Below the pieces are notes generated by a model that was not told the origin of the DNA, searched no databases, and worked only from the letters and a program-made list of their open reading frames with translations. A DNA stretch of 64,000 nucleotides from the NCBI RefSeq assembly GCF_014854695.1, contig NZ_CP027557.1, positions 124,001 through 188,000 on the forward strand, written 5' to 3'. Within the stretch, counting starts at the first letter, position 1. Each line of letters opens with the position of its first letter. Made by a program: the position numbers and the translations under genes. Below, piece after piece: positions 25,358-33,990 of the stretch. Source of the stretch: Rhodococcus rhodochrous (GTDB taxonomy: Bacteria; Actinomycetota; Actinomycetes; Mycobacteriales; Mycobacteriaceae).

Positions 25358-25891
25358 TCACGAAGCGAGCAGCATGGCCAGAATCGCGGTGTCGGGGTCG
25401 TTGCCCGGATCCACTCCCACCTTGCTGACCAGCGCCGTCACCGTCCCATCCGGTTCGGCCTCGACCCACGCGGCGCGATGCTCGAGCCCGAGATGGGGGA
25501 TGCCGGGGAGCAGCACACAGCCCGAGGCGGCGCCGGCATTCTCCGGTAGTGACGGCGTCGTCTCCGATGGTGGATGCAGCATGATCAGCGCCGGCGGCTG
25601 ATGTTCGGCGAACCGCCCGGGCTGCACGGCACGCTCGCCGAGCACCGGACCCTCGGCGACCACGAGGCCGACGGTTCCGGGCTCGGGGTCGTCGGGCAGT
25701 TCTTCCTTGACCCCGAACACCGTCGAGGTGGGCAGCAGTCCCGGCAGTGACGCGATCCGCACCGTCATCGCCAGCACCTGGGCCCATTCACGGGTGGTCG
25801 CGGGCCATCTGCCCGAGACGACGAAGCCTCGAAGCGAACCGGCGGACTGGAATGCGGACAGCTCGATGCGGCTGTGTTCCTCGGCGTTCAT
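25358..25891 (-). CDS. Hypothetical protein, 177 residues
   Basis: The product is soluble, with no signal peptide or membrane segment, and is rich in Pro, Gly and Glu. I recognise no family. A good ribosome binding site (GGAGGAG, bottom strand, about 25898-25904) precedes the ATG at 25891. It follows sodA in the same direction but is separated by a terminator and a 231-base spacer with inverted repeats, so it is probably transcribed on its own. Confidence 0.65.
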   Translation of the reverse strand: MNAEEHSRIELSAFQSAGSLRGFVVSGRWPATTREWAQVLAMTVRIASLPGLLPTSTVFGVKEELPDDPEPGTVGLVVAEGPVLGERAVQPGRFAEHQPPALIMLHPPSETTPSLPENAGAASGCVLLPGIPHLGLEHRAAWVEAEPDGTVTALVSKVGVDPGNDPDTAILAMLLAS

Positions 25892-25972
25892 CCCACTCCT
25901 CCCTCTCGGTCGGTAAGGGGAGAATGCCCGTTTTCTCCGTTGGCACACAAGAGGTGTCGAGTGCCAGCACTT

Positions 25973-26035
25973 CCGCTACACCTTTTGCCATCGGCTACAG
26001 CAATTCGCTGCGGCGGATGGCGATTCCTGTAGCGG
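25973..26035. repeat. Nested inverted repeats in the promoter of the 25358-25891 gene
   Basis: CCGCTACA at 25973-25980 is repeated in inverted orientation as TGTAGCGG at 26028-26035. Between them GCTACAG at 25994-26000 pairs with CTGTAGC at 26027-26033, with further imperfect pairing inside. The sites lie 80-145 bases upstream of the hypothetical gene and could be binding sites for a regulator or an RNA hairpin in the leader. Confidence 0.5.
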
Positions 26036-26065
26036 ATAGGAAAGACCAGGCCCGGAGACGACGAA

Positions 26066-26087
26066 GGGCGCCGGTCTCCCGGCGCCC
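26066..26087 (-). terminator. Transcription terminator after sodA
   Basis: A 9-bp GC-rich stem (GGGCGCCGG against CCGGCGCCC) closes on the 4-base loop TCTC, 36 bases past the sodA stop codon. No strong U-tract follows, which is common for actinobacterial terminators. Confidence 0.7.
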
Positions 26088-26122
26088 TCGCTGTCGGTCT
26101 CGCGACCTGTGACCGATCCGTA

Positions 26123-26746
26123 CTAGACGATCAGGCCCGAGGTGGCGGTGCGAGCGCGCTCGAAGCGAGCCTGCACGTCGGCCCAGTTGACGATGTTCCA
26201 GAAGGCCTTGACGTAATCGGCCTTGACGTTCTGGTACTGCAGGTAGAAGGCGTGCTCCCACATGTCGAGCATGAGCAGCGGGGTCAGGCCGATCGGGATG
26301 TTGCCCTGCTGGTCGTACAGCTGGACGATGATCAGACGCTGTCCGATCGAATCCCAGGCGAGGATCGACCAGCCGGAGCCCTGGATGGAGTTCGCGTTCG
26401 CGGAGAAGTGATCGCGGAACTTGTCGAACGAGCCGAAGGCGTCGTCGATCGCAGCAGCGAGCTCACCCTCGGGCTTGTCGCCACCCTCGGGGGAGAGGTT
26501 GTTCCAGAAGACGGAGTGGTTGGTGTGACCACCCAGGTGGAAGGCGAGGTCCTTCTCGAGCTTGGTCGCCTGGGCCGCCATGGTGCCGTTCTCGCGGGCC
26601 TCGGCCAGCTTCTCGAGAGCGGTGTTCGCACCGGCGACGTAGGTGGCGTGGTGCTTCGAGTGGTGCAGCTCCATGATCTTCGCCGAGATGTGCGGCTCGA
26701 GCGCTGCGTAGTCGTAGGGCAAGTCCGGAAGTGTGTATTCAGCCAC
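26123..26746 (-). CDS. sodA: Superoxide dismutase (Mn/Fe type)
   Basis: This 207-residue enzyme converts superoxide to H2O2 and O2. Metal ligands are present: His in [11 protein letters not shown], His in [11 protein letters not shown], and Asp/His in [14 protein letters not shown]. The sequence from [12 protein letters not shown] onward follows the mycobacterial SodA pattern. I chose the GTG at 26746, giving VAEYTLPDL; an ATG at 26764 would add six residues absent from the family. Mn or Fe preference cannot be settled by eye. The region 26747-26991 holds its promoter. Confidence 0.95.
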   Translation of the reverse strand: MAEYTLPDLPYDYAALEPHISAKIMELHHSKHHATYVAGANTALEKLAEARENGTMAAQATKLEKDLAFHLGGHTNHSVFWNNLSPEGGDKPEGELAAAIDDAFGSFDKFRDHFSANANSIQGSGWSILAWDSIGQRLIIVQLYDQQGNIPIGLTPLLMLDMWEHAFYLQYQNVKADYVKAFWNIVNWADVQARFERARTATSGLIV

Positions 26747-26991
26747 GAAGGGTCCCTTCTTCACCGGGCCGTCCGGCCCGTGCAGTTATTCCGTACCTTT
26801 TCGGGTTTCCACCCAAGTCCATAACTACACCGTCCGCAACATTGGCCGTAATGCGGACACGATCGGACCCCGACTGTGTCGGAGAGCACCCGAAACCGTC
26901 CCTGCCTCCGGAAACGGCCCTCACCAGCGGGAACAGCCGGAGAACGGGACCATCGGCAACAGCTGCGTGAACGGGACCTTAACATTGGCGC

Positions 26992-28137
26992 GTGTTTCGG
27001 CCCTTCCTGAACGAACCGACACGCGGGGCCGATGCACCGCGTGTGGATCTGCCGGGCGTCGATGTCGTCCGGTTCGTCGCGGTCGCGGCCGTGCTCTACT
27101 CCCACATCGCCTTCTACCTGATCGACGACCTCGGGACGGGCTGGTGGGGCATCGACCTCACCTACGAGGTGCTCGTCAAGGGCGCCGGTCTCAACCAGCA
27201 CCTGTCGTCCGTCGGGGTGACGGCGTTCATGATGCTCACGGGCATGCTCGTCACCCGGTCCGCGATCCGCCAGGACCGACGGAAGTTCCTCATCGCCCGG
27301 GCCGCGCGGCTCCTGCCGGCGTTCTGGGTGGCGATCCTCGCCGCGGTCGTGCTCGTGTGGCTCGGCATCAACGGCACCTTCAGCGGCCACACCACGGTGT
27401 CGGTCTCCGAGGCGTTCCTGTCCTTCTTCCTCGGTGCGTTCTTCCTGAAACCGCAGGTGATCGTGCTCGGCGTTGTGTGGACGCTCGCCGCGCAGATCTC
27501 GTTCTATCTGTGGTGCGTGGCGGGACGGTCGCTGCTACGGACGGCGCCGGTGGCGGTGCCGATGCTCGGCGCCGTGCTGTGCATGCTGGTGCTCCTCTAC
27601 AACCTGTACGTGCCCGAGCCGTACACGGTGCCGTTCCTGTCGAAGATCGCGTCGACGCTGCCGACCCTGTTCCTCGGGCAGATCGTGTACTTCGGCTGGG
27701 CCGGACTGATCTCGCTGCGCGCCCTGCTGGCGGCGATGTTCGCGCAGATCGCGGTGATCGTGATGGCCACGGACATCAACGTCTACTGGTCGGGCAGCCG
27801 CTATCTGTGGACGGTGACGGTGGTCTTCGCGGCGGTCGTGCTGGTCGCGCGGTACGACGGGCGCCTCGCGCGCTCGACCGTCGTCTCCTGGGTCGCGACC
27901 CGCAGCTACTGCATCTACCTGACCCACACCCTCGTGATGTACCGGATCTACGAGAACACCGTGGGCCTCGTCGGCACGACCGCGGCGATCGTGCTGCTAC
28001 TGATCGGCTGCGGTCTCGTCGCCGAGGTGCTGTACCGCAGCGTCGAGGTACCGGCTGCGCACTGGATCAAGAGCCGCTGGCTCGCGCCGAAGCAGGTCGC
28101 TTCCGACGAACGGACTGCCGCTCCGACCCGCGCGTAG
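26992..28137 (+). CDS. Acyltransferase 3 family membrane protein
   Basis: This 381-residue polytopic protein has about ten hydrophobic segments. The acyltransferase-3 signature is RFVAVAAVLYSHIAFYL near the N-terminus, with the catalytic-type His in this first helix. The later ARAARLLPAFWVAIL and YCIYLTHTLVMYRI also fit. These enzymes O-acylate sugars or lipids of the cell envelope; the acceptor is unknown. The GTG at 26992 is preceded by TAACAT with a 6-base gap, a leaderless arrangement. msrA follows 9 bases after its stop but has its own -10. Confidence 0.85.
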   Translation: MFRPFLNEPTRGADAPRVDLPGVDVVRFVAVAAVLYSHIAFYLIDDLGTGWWGIDLTYEVLVKGAGLNQHLSSVGVTAFMMLTGMLVTRSAIRQDRRKFLIARAARLLPAFWVAILAAVVLVWLGINGTFSGHTTVSVSEAFLSFFLGAFFLKPQVIVLGVVWTLAAQISFYLWCVAGRSLLRTAPVAVPMLGAVLCMLVLLYNLYVPEPYTVPFLSKIASTLPTLFLGQIVYFGWAGLISLRALLAAMFAQIAVIVMATDINVYWSGSRYLWTVTVVFAAVVLVARYDGRLARSTVVSWVATRSYCIYLTHTLVMYRIYENTVGLVGTTAAIVLLLIGCGLVAEVLYRSVEVPAAHWIKSRWLAPKQVASDERTAAPTRA

Positions 28138-28146
28138 CATCGGGTC

Positions 28147-28815
28147 ATGTCCTGGTTCGACGAGATCCTCGCCCGTGCAGGTTCGAAGTCGCAGATGGTG
28201 ACGCGCGAGGACGCGCTCCCCGGTCGCGCCGAACCGCTGCCCGTCCCCGAGACCCACTACGTCAACGGCAACCGCATCGTTCCCCCCTTCCCCGAGGGCC
28301 TGCAGGCCGCAGTCGTCGGCATGGGTTGCTTCTGGGGCGCCGAGAAGGAGTTCTGGCAACTCGACGGCGTCTACTCGACCGCGGTCGGCTATTCCGGCGG
28401 CTACACGCCCAACCCCACCTACGAGGAGGTGTGTTCCGGCCGGACCGGGCACACCGAGGTGGTGCTCGTCGTCTTCGACCCGAAGGTGATCGGCTACGAA
28501 CACATCCTGCAGCAGTTCTGGGAGAACCACGACCCCACCCAGGGCATGCGGCAGGGCAACGACCACGGCACCCAGTACCGCTCGGCGATCTACACCCACG
28601 ACGAGACGCAGATCGAGGTCGCCGAGGCCACGGCCGAAGCGTTCGGCAAGCGACTGGCCGACGCCGGATACGGGCAGATCACCACGGAGATCGCCCCGCT
28701 CACGCAGTTCTACTACGCGGAGGACTACCACCAGCAGTACCTCGCGAAGAACCCCAACGGCTACTGCCCCGTCCACGCCACAGGCGTGAGTTGCCCGGTG
28801 GGCCTCGGCGCCTGA
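28147..28815 (+). CDS. msrA: Peptide-methionine (S)-S-oxide reductase
   Basis: This 222-residue enzyme repairs oxidised methionine. The active-site Cys61 is in [13 protein letters not shown], and [49 protein letters not shown] and the C-terminal [15 protein letters not shown] are all typical. TAGCAT at 28135-28140 stands 6 bases before the ATG, so the mRNA is probably leaderless and initiated inside the end of the acyltransferase gene. Confidence 0.95.
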   Translation: MSWFDEILARAGSKSQMVTREDALPGRAEPLPVPETHYVNGNRIVPPFPEGLQAAVVGMGCFWGAEKEFWQLDGVYSTAVGYSGGYTPNPTYEEVCSGRTGHTEVVLVVFDPKVIGYEHILQQFWENHDPTQGMRQGNDHGTQYRSAIYTHDETQIEVAEATAEAFGKRLADAGYGQITTEIAPLTQFYYAEDYHQQYLAKNPNGYCPVHATGVSCPVGLGA

Positions 28816-28971
28816 AAGAGCGTCGGGCCTCAGGGGCCGACGGTGTCGCGCACCACATCTCCGCTCGCAGCGCGAGTGTGAGATGCGTTGGCGTTCCTTG
28901 AACTTCCCCGAAAGCGGACGCATCCTGGAAAAAGGGATCATTCCAGAGGGGGAAAGGGACGGCTTGCCGAC

Positions 28972-29562
28972 ATGACGACCAGAGCGGGGTATCTGCGGCG
29001 CACACGGCGAAGTCTGCGCAGGCGGGACCCGCTCGTGCGTCGCACCGACAAGCTCGAGGCGCGCTGCTTCACCCTCATGATCGCCGTGATGGCGCTCCTG
29101 ATCCCCGTCGCGGTGTGGGTGTCCGCCACCATGTGGAGCTCCCAGCTCGAACTCTCCGAGAAGCAGAATGCCGAACGCGTCAGCGTCACGGCCGTCCTCG
29201 ACGCCGACGCCCTGAGCGACTCCGCCGGATGGGGCGAGACCGTGAAGATCTCCTCGGCCCCCGCGACCTGGGGTTGGGGCGACGAGACGCGTCACGCTCT
29301 CGTCCAGGTCGACAGTCTCGCGACCGCGGGCAGCGAGGTGCCGGTCTGGGTCGACGCGAGCACGGGCGAATACACGCAGGCCCCGCTGACCAGTTCCGCC
29401 GCGAAGTTCACCGCCGTGCTGTCCGGGGTGTCGCTGTGGACGTTCTCGTCCGCCGCCGCGACCGGCCTGTTCGCCCTCGCGCACTGGCGTCTCGAGGTGC
29501 GGCGCAGCCGCGAGTGGAGCCGGGACATCGAAGCGTTCCTCGGCTCCACCAGCAGCCACTGA
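28972..29562 (+). CDS. Rv1733c-family transmembrane protein
   Basis: This 196-residue protein begins with a basic segment and RRDPLVRRTDKLEARC, closely matching the N-terminal signature of M. tuberculosis Rv1733c. Two transmembrane helices flank an extracytoplasmic domain (residues ~65-150) that includes VPVWVDASTGEYTQAPL. Function is unknown; Rv1733c itself is a dormancy-regulon antigen. I looked for a DosR-type palindrome in the 156-base upstream spacer and did not find one. GGGGGAAAGGG lies about 13 bases before the ATG. Confidence 0.75.
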   Translation: MTTRAGYLRRTRRSLRRRDPLVRRTDKLEARCFTLMIAVMALLIPVAVWVSATMWSSQLELSEKQNAERVSVTAVLDADALSDSAGWGETVKISSAPATWGWGDETRHALVQVDSLATAGSEVPVWVDASTGEYTQAPLTSSAAKFTAVLSGVSLWTFSSAAATGLFALAHWRLEVRRSREWSRDIEAFLGSTSSH

Positions 29563-29577
29563 CCCACTGGAGGCGCG

Positions 29578-30513
29578 TCAGAGATCCGCGACGGCGGGCA
29601 TGACCTCGTCCGCCACCAGTTCGAGGTGCTCGAGATCGGCGAGATCGAGGACCTGCAGGTAGATGCGCTGCGTCCCGGCCTCGGCGAAGGTGCGGATCTT
29701 CTCGATCAACTCCTGCGGGGTACCCGCGAGTCCGTTCTCCCGCAGTTCGTCGACCTCACGGCCGATCCGTGCCGCGCGACGCGCGATCTCGTCCTCGTCC
29801 CGGCCGCAGCACAGCACGAGTGCGTTCGAGTAGGTCAGTTCCTCGGGGTCGCGTCCGGCGTCCCGGCAGGCCGAGCGCACCCGCTCGAACAGAACCTTCG
29901 TCTCGTCCAGCGACTTGAACGGCACGTTGAACTCGTCGGCGTAGCGCGCCGCCAGTGCCGGCGTGCGCTTCTTGCCCGCGCCGCCCATGACGATCGGCGG
30001 GTGGGGACGCTGGTACGGCTTCGGCAGCGCCGGGGAGTTCTCGATCCGCACGTGCTCGCCCTCGTACGAGAACGTCTCGCCCTCAGGGGTGTCCCACAGG
30101 CCGGTGATGACCGCGAGGGACTCCTCGAAGCGGTCGAACCGCTCCTTCAGCGTGGGGAAGGGGATGCCGTAGGCGAGGTGCTCCTCCTCGAACCAGCCGG
30201 CTCCGAAGCCGAAGTCGACGCGTCCGCCACTCATGGCGTCGACCTGCGCGACGGAGATCGCGAGCGGGCCGGGGTACCGGAAGGTCGCCGAGGTGACGAG
30301 CGTGCCGAGGCGGATCGTCGACGTGTCGCGGGCGAGACCGGCCAGGGTGATCCATGCGTCCGTCGGTCCGGGCAGGCCCTCGGCGTTCATGGCCAGATAG
30401 TGGTCGGAGCGGAAGAACGCGCCGTAGCCGAGTCGTTCCGCGGTCTGCGCGACGGCGAGGAGGTCGTCGTAGGTGGCGCCCTGCTGGGGTTCGGTGAAGA
30501 TGCGTAATTCCAT
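29578..30513 (-). CDS. LLM-class (F420-dependent type) oxidoreductase
   Basis: This 311-residue TIM-barrel protein is of the luciferase-like monooxygenase superfamily. Recognisable segments are AQTAERLGYGAFFRSDHYLAM, SGGRVDFGFGAGWFEEEHLAYGIPFP and PHPPIVMGGAGKKRTPALAARYADEFNVPF. The actinobacterial members mostly use coenzyme F420, but FMN use cannot be excluded. The substrate is unknown. No Shine-Dalgarno is seen; AATGAT lies 6 bases before the ATG. Confidence 0.87.
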   Translation of the reverse strand: MELRIFTEPQQGATYDDLLAVAQTAERLGYGAFFRSDHYLAMNAEGLPGPTDAWITLAGLARDTSTIRLGTLVTSATFRYPGPLAISVAQVDAMSGGRVDFGFGAGWFEEEHLAYGIPFPTLKERFDRFEESLAVITGLWDTPEGETFSYEGEHVRIENSPALPKPYQRPHPPIVMGGAGKKRTPALAARYADEFNVPFKSLDETKVLFERVRSACRDAGRDPEELTYSNALVLCCGRDEDEIARRAARIGREVDELRENGLAGTPQELIEKIRTFAEAGTQRIYLQVLDLADLEHLELVADEVMPAVADL

Positions 30514-30599
30514 GACTCGATCATTTCAGCGCCGGAACCCGCACGGGGGATCGGCGGGCGCCTGTCCACTGTGAGATGTCTCGAGTGTGATTCCCCATG

Positions 30600-30641
30600 C
30601 GTGGATAGACCTGTTGATGAACCTGTGGAAACTGTGGATAA
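30600..30641. promoter_or_regulatory. Cluster of DnaA boxes
   Basis: In the 243-base spacer between divergent genes lie CGTGGATAG (30600-30608), TGTTGATGA (30612-30620), TGTGGAAAC (30624-30632) and TGTGGATAA (30633-30641). The last is the exact complement of the consensus DnaA box TTATCCACA. The final two boxes abut head to tail. No dnaA, dnaN or other origin gene is in the window. Confidence 0.6.
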
Positions 30642-30756
30642 CTCCAGCGGATGGGGTTGATGGGGAGTGTTGTGGAGGACCCACCGGCCCCACCTGCGCA
30701 ACAAGATCGGTACGACCACACCCACATCCGTTCACGCCGCGTGCCACTATTGAGAC

Positions 30757-31098
30757 GTGAGCTTTTCCGACGTGCCCACCGTGTCGGTCGACCTGGTACC
30801 CGAACTCGGCGACGAGGTCGTCCTCCTCGACGTCCGCGAGGACGACGAATGGGAACTCGGACACGCCCCCGGCGCGCTGCACATTCCGCTCGCCGACGTG
30901 CCCGCCCGCATCGAGGAACTCGACCCCGACGCCGAGATCTACGTGATCTGCAGGCAGGGCGGCCGCTCTCTCGGAGCGGTCGAGTACCTGGCCCGCATCG
31001 GGTACGACACCTTCCAGGTCGCCGGCGGCATGGTGGCGTGGCAGAAGCACGGACTCCCGCTCGTCTCCGAGCGCGACGAACCGGCAAAGATCTATTGA
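30757..31098 (+). CDS. Rhodanese-like domain protein
   Basis: This single-domain sulfurtransferase-like protein has 113 residues. The active-site loop is CRQGGRS with Cys66, preceded by LLDVREDDEWELGHAPGALHIPL. Possible roles are sulfur transfer or thiol metabolism; no partner is evident nearby. CACTAT at 30745-30750 lies 6 bases before the GTG, a leaderless pattern. Its stop overlaps the next start by one base (TGATG). Confidence 0.92.
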   Translation: MSFSDVPTVSVDLVPELGDEVVLLDVREDDEWELGHAPGALHIPLADVPARIEELDPDAEIYVICRQGGRSLGAVEYLARIGYDTFQVAGGMVAWQKHGLPLVSERDEPAKIY

Positions 31099-32156
31099 TG
31101 TCGGCCTATCAGATCTGTGTGCGCTGTGAGAATCGCTGGCCGGTGACCTATCAGCCGCGGCAGTGGTGCCCGGCCTGCCGCGGTGTGCTGCTCTCACCCG
31201 TCGCCCCCGACGGGTCGGTTCCTCCGTCGCGCCGCAACTTTCGCTGGGTCGCGCGGCCGGCGGGTGGCCCTCCGACGACCGAACCGGCGTCGCCTCCGCG
31301 CGGGCGTCCGTCGGCCGAGACCCCGTCCTATCGCGAGATGCCCCGCTGGGGACTGCTCGATCCGCTCCCGGACGAGGACGTCGAACCGGATCGCGCCGAG
31401 ACCGCCGCCGACCTCGCACCGACGCTGCTCGTCGGCACCGCCGTCGTCTTCGGTCTCGCGGCGGTCGCCGAGGCCGTCCGGTACGGAGTGTTGCTGTACA
31501 ACCGCACCCGTCTCGTCGACCCGCTCGTGCTCGCGGTGTCGGACGCCGCGGTGTGGGCGACCCAGGTGGTCGGGCCGGTCGTGGCGCTGGCCGCGGCGGT
31601 CGCATCCGGGTTGCGGTTGATCGACCTGCGCCGGCGCATCTACGCCGAGCGTGGTCTCGCCGAGTCGCGGTCGCCGCTGTCCATCCTCGCGGGGCTGGTC
31701 GTTCCGGGCCTCAACCTCGCGATGCCCGGTGTCTTCCTCACCGAGATCGCCGACCGCGACCCGCGGTTGCTCCGCGCGATCCGCACCTGGTGGGTGCTGT
31801 GGGTGGTCAACGGCGTGCTCATGGTGGCGCTGCTCGCGTGGCGCCAGCGCGACACCCTGCAGGCCCGTGCCGACGGCGTCCTGCTCACCGCCGTCCTCGC
31901 GGCGCTCGGGGCGGTCGTCGCGCTGTCGACCCTGCACGTCCTGCGCCTGTTCGACGACGCCGACCTGTGGGGACGGCCGCTGCGCCGTCGCCGCTTCACC
32001 CATGCGACCGGTCCGGCCTCGTCGCCGATCGCGCCCATCGTCCCCGCCGCCGTGCGCGAACGGGAAGAGGCCCGCGAGGACCAGGACGACCCTCCGGAGG
32101 AGCCGGCCGGCGAACGAGCGGACGACGAGGAGCGCGCCGAGGCGGTGGCGCCGTGA
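31098..32156 (+). CDS. DUF4328 membrane protein with N-terminal zinc ribbon-like motif
   Basis: This 352-residue protein has two CxxC pairs at its N-terminus (CVRCENRW and CPACRG) like a small zinc ribbon, then a Pro-rich linker. About six transmembrane helices of the DUF4328 type (residues ~105-300) follow, and finally an acidic Glu/Asp-rich tail. Function is unknown. It is coupled to the rhodanese upstream and overlaps the downstream GDPD gene as GTGA, so the three are one operon. Confidence 0.78.
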   Translation: MSAYQICVRCENRWPVTYQPRQWCPACRGVLLSPVAPDGSVPPSRRNFRWVARPAGGPPTTEPASPPRGRPSAETPSYREMPRWGLLDPLPDEDVEPDRAETAADLAPTLLVGTAVVFGLAAVAEAVRYGVLLYNRTRLVDPLVLAVSDAAVWATQVVGPVVALAAAVASGLRLIDLRRRIYAERGLAESRSPLSILAGLVVPGLNLAMPGVFLTEIADRDPRLLRAIRTWWVLWVVNGVLMVALLAWRQRDTLQARADGVLLTAVLAALGAVVALSTLHVLRLFDDADLWGRPLRRRRFTHATGPASSPIAPIVPAAVREREEAREDQDDPPEEPAGERADDEERAEAVAP

Positions 32157-32926
32157 CCCGCAGCGCGCATCCCCGGGTCGTCGCGCATCGCGGTGCGTCC
32201 GCCGCGCTCCCGGAACACACGATCGGTGCCTACGAACTCGCGTTGAAGGAAGGCGCCGACGGCGTCGAATGCGACGTGCGGCTCACCCGCGACGGTCACC
32301 TCGTGTGCGTGCACGACCGCACGATCGACCGGACGTCGAACGGCACCGGTGTCGTCAGCGAGATGACCCTCGACGAGCTCGCGCAGTACGACTACGGACG
32401 TCCCGGCGAGCCCGCCGACCTGCTCACGCTGCGGCAACTGCTCGAACTCGTCATGGACTTCACGAGCGTCCCGGTGAAGGTCTTCGTCGAGACCAAGCAT
32501 CCCGTCCGCTACGGCGGTCTCGTGGAGAGCAAACTGCTCGCTGAACTGGCCCGCTTCGGTCTCGCGACCCCGGCCTCCGCCGATTTCTCCCGGGTGGTGG
32601 TGATGTCGTTCGCGGCGGGGGCCGTCTGGCGCATCCGCCGGGCCGCGCCGCTGCTGCCCACCGTGCTGCTGGGGGAGACCTCGCGCTACCTGCGCGGCAG
32701 TGCCGCGACCACCGTCGGCGCGACCGCTGTCGGCCCGTCGATCGCGACGCTGCGCGAGCACCGCGATCTCGTCGACCGGGCCGCGCTGTCGGGCCGGGCC
32801 ACCTACTGCTGGACCGTCGACGACCCCGCCGACGTCGAGCTGTGCCGTGAGCTGGGCGTCGAGTGGGTCGCCACCAACCATCCCGGGCGCACCAAGCTGC
32901 AGCTCGACGCCGCCTTCGATCGGTGA
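32153..32926 (+). CDS. Glycerophosphodiester phosphodiesterase
   Basis: This 257-residue GDPD TIM-barrel enzyme hydrolyses deacylated phospholipids to glycerol-3-phosphate and an alcohol. The catalytic residues are in VVAHRGASAALPEHT, GVECDVRLTRDGHLVCVHD and the first HDRTIDRTSNGTG. FVETKH carries another metal ligand. There is no signal peptide, so a cytoplasmic location is expected. The GTG start overlaps the upstream stop. Confidence 0.92.
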   Translation: MTRSAHPRVVAHRGASAALPEHTIGAYELALKEGADGVECDVRLTRDGHLVCVHDRTIDRTSNGTGVVSEMTLDELAQYDYGRPGEPADLLTLRQLLELVMDFTSVPVKVFVETKHPVRYGGLVESKLLAELARFGLATPASADFSRVVVMSFAAGAVWRIRRAAPLLPTVLLGETSRYLRGSAATTVGATAVGPSIATLREHRDLVDRAALSGRATYCWTVDDPADVELCRELGVEWVATNHPGRTKLQLDAAFDR

Positions 32927-32988
32927 GCACCCCCACCTCGTCCCGCGACCTCGACATCGCGACACGGGTCGCCGTGTAGTTTGACGCC

Positions 32989-33906
32989 GTGGCCAAGAAG
33001 AGCAAGAGAAACAGCGGACCCAAGCCCGGCAGCAACCGCGCCGCGAAGCTCGAGCAGCGCCGGCTCGAGCGGGAAGCAGCGGCCGCCGCGACGTCCCGGC
33101 CCTTCGAAGGACTCGCCTTCGAATGCGATCTCGTGGCACTGCGCGAGTTCGTGCCGTCGGCCCTCGCGGAGCTGCCCGCGGCCGAGGACGGCCGTCGCGT
33201 CGTGGGTGCGACCATCCTTCCCGGTGGGGTCGCGGCCCTGGTCCGCGAGGAGAACGGTGCGCCGGTCGCGTACGTCGGCCTGCAGCTCGCCGCCGGCTTC
33301 GGACCGGACCCGGCGGGTGAACTGGCCGCGGCCCTGCACTGGGCGCACACGGCCGAGCCGGGCTCGTCGCTGCAGGTCGCGAGCGTCGACGACGACACCC
33401 CGCCGCTGGCCGAGCTGATCGACCCGGCAGCCGTGCCGGCGATCACCGTCCACAACGACTTCGACTGGTGGATCCCGGCCGGTGTCGAACCGAGCGCCGA
33501 GATCGCGCACACCGTCAAGCACGCGAACGAAGCCGTGCTGCCGTCGGCGCGTCTCGAGGGCGACGGTCTCCGCGGCGCGTGGTGGGTCGATCCGGGCGAG
33601 AAGGCGCACCTGCGCTGGGTGCGCCCCGAGGACGAGGACGCGCTGATGGCGGCGTTGTCGCGCGTGCACGCGGCGGGCGGTCTGCACCTCGGTGAGGGAT
33701 CGCGGTTCGCCGGTTCGTTCCGCACCCACGGCCTGCTGGTGCCGGTCTTCGACCTCGACCGCGAGAAGCACCCCGACGAGTGGGTCGCCCCGACGATCGA
33801 GTTCGGGCAGCGTCTCGACGAGGCCCTGGCCGTGGACGAGCCGCTCACCGCCGCCGAGCGCCGGTCGCGCGACGGCCTGCGCAGCCGCCAGGTCACCCTG
33901 CGCTGA
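32989..33906 (+). CDS. DUF5926 family protein
   Basis: This 305-residue soluble protein, widespread in Actinobacteria, starts with a basic tail (AKKSKRNSGPKPGSNRAAKLEQRRLEREA) followed by a single large domain. Function is unknown; some homologues are annotated as preprotein-translocase SecA-related on weak grounds. TAGTTT at 32977-32982 lies 6 bases before the GTG, indicating a leaderless transcript. Confidence 0.82.
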   Translation: MAKKSKRNSGPKPGSNRAAKLEQRRLEREAAAAATSRPFEGLAFECDLVALREFVPSALAELPAAEDGRRVVGATILPGGVAALVREENGAPVAYVGLQLAAGFGPDPAGELAAALHWAHTAEPGSSLQVASVDDDTPPLAELIDPAAVPAITVHNDFDWWIPAGVEPSAEIAHTVKHANEAVLPSARLEGDGLRGAWWVDPGEKAHLRWVRPEDEDALMAALSRVHAAGGLHLGEGSRFAGSFRTHGLLVPVFDLDREKHPDEWVAPTIEFGQRLDEALAVDEPLTAAERRSRDGLRSRQVTLR

Positions 33907-33923
33907 CCTGCTCACGACAGCAC

Positions 33924-33953
33924 GAAGGCCACCTCCTACGGGAGGTGGCCTTC
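33924..33953. terminator. Bidirectional terminator
   Basis: A perfect 13-bp stem (GAAGGCCACCTCC against GGAGGTGGCCTTC) with a TACG tetraloop lies between the convergent DUF5926 and ferritin genes, with TTCGTCGTTC following on the top strand. Confidence 0.85.
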
Positions 33954-33990
33954 GTCGTTCCGGGTGGGCTGTCCCCGGATGGAGGAACGA

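Noticed and set aside
26747-26764. ATG at 26764 as the sodA start.
   Set aside because: It would add six residues not seen in SodA proteins; the GTG at 26746 gives the normal AEYTLPDL start.
28816-28971. DosR-type palindrome expected before an Rv1733c-family gene.
   Set aside because: No sequence close to the DosR consensus was found in the spacer.
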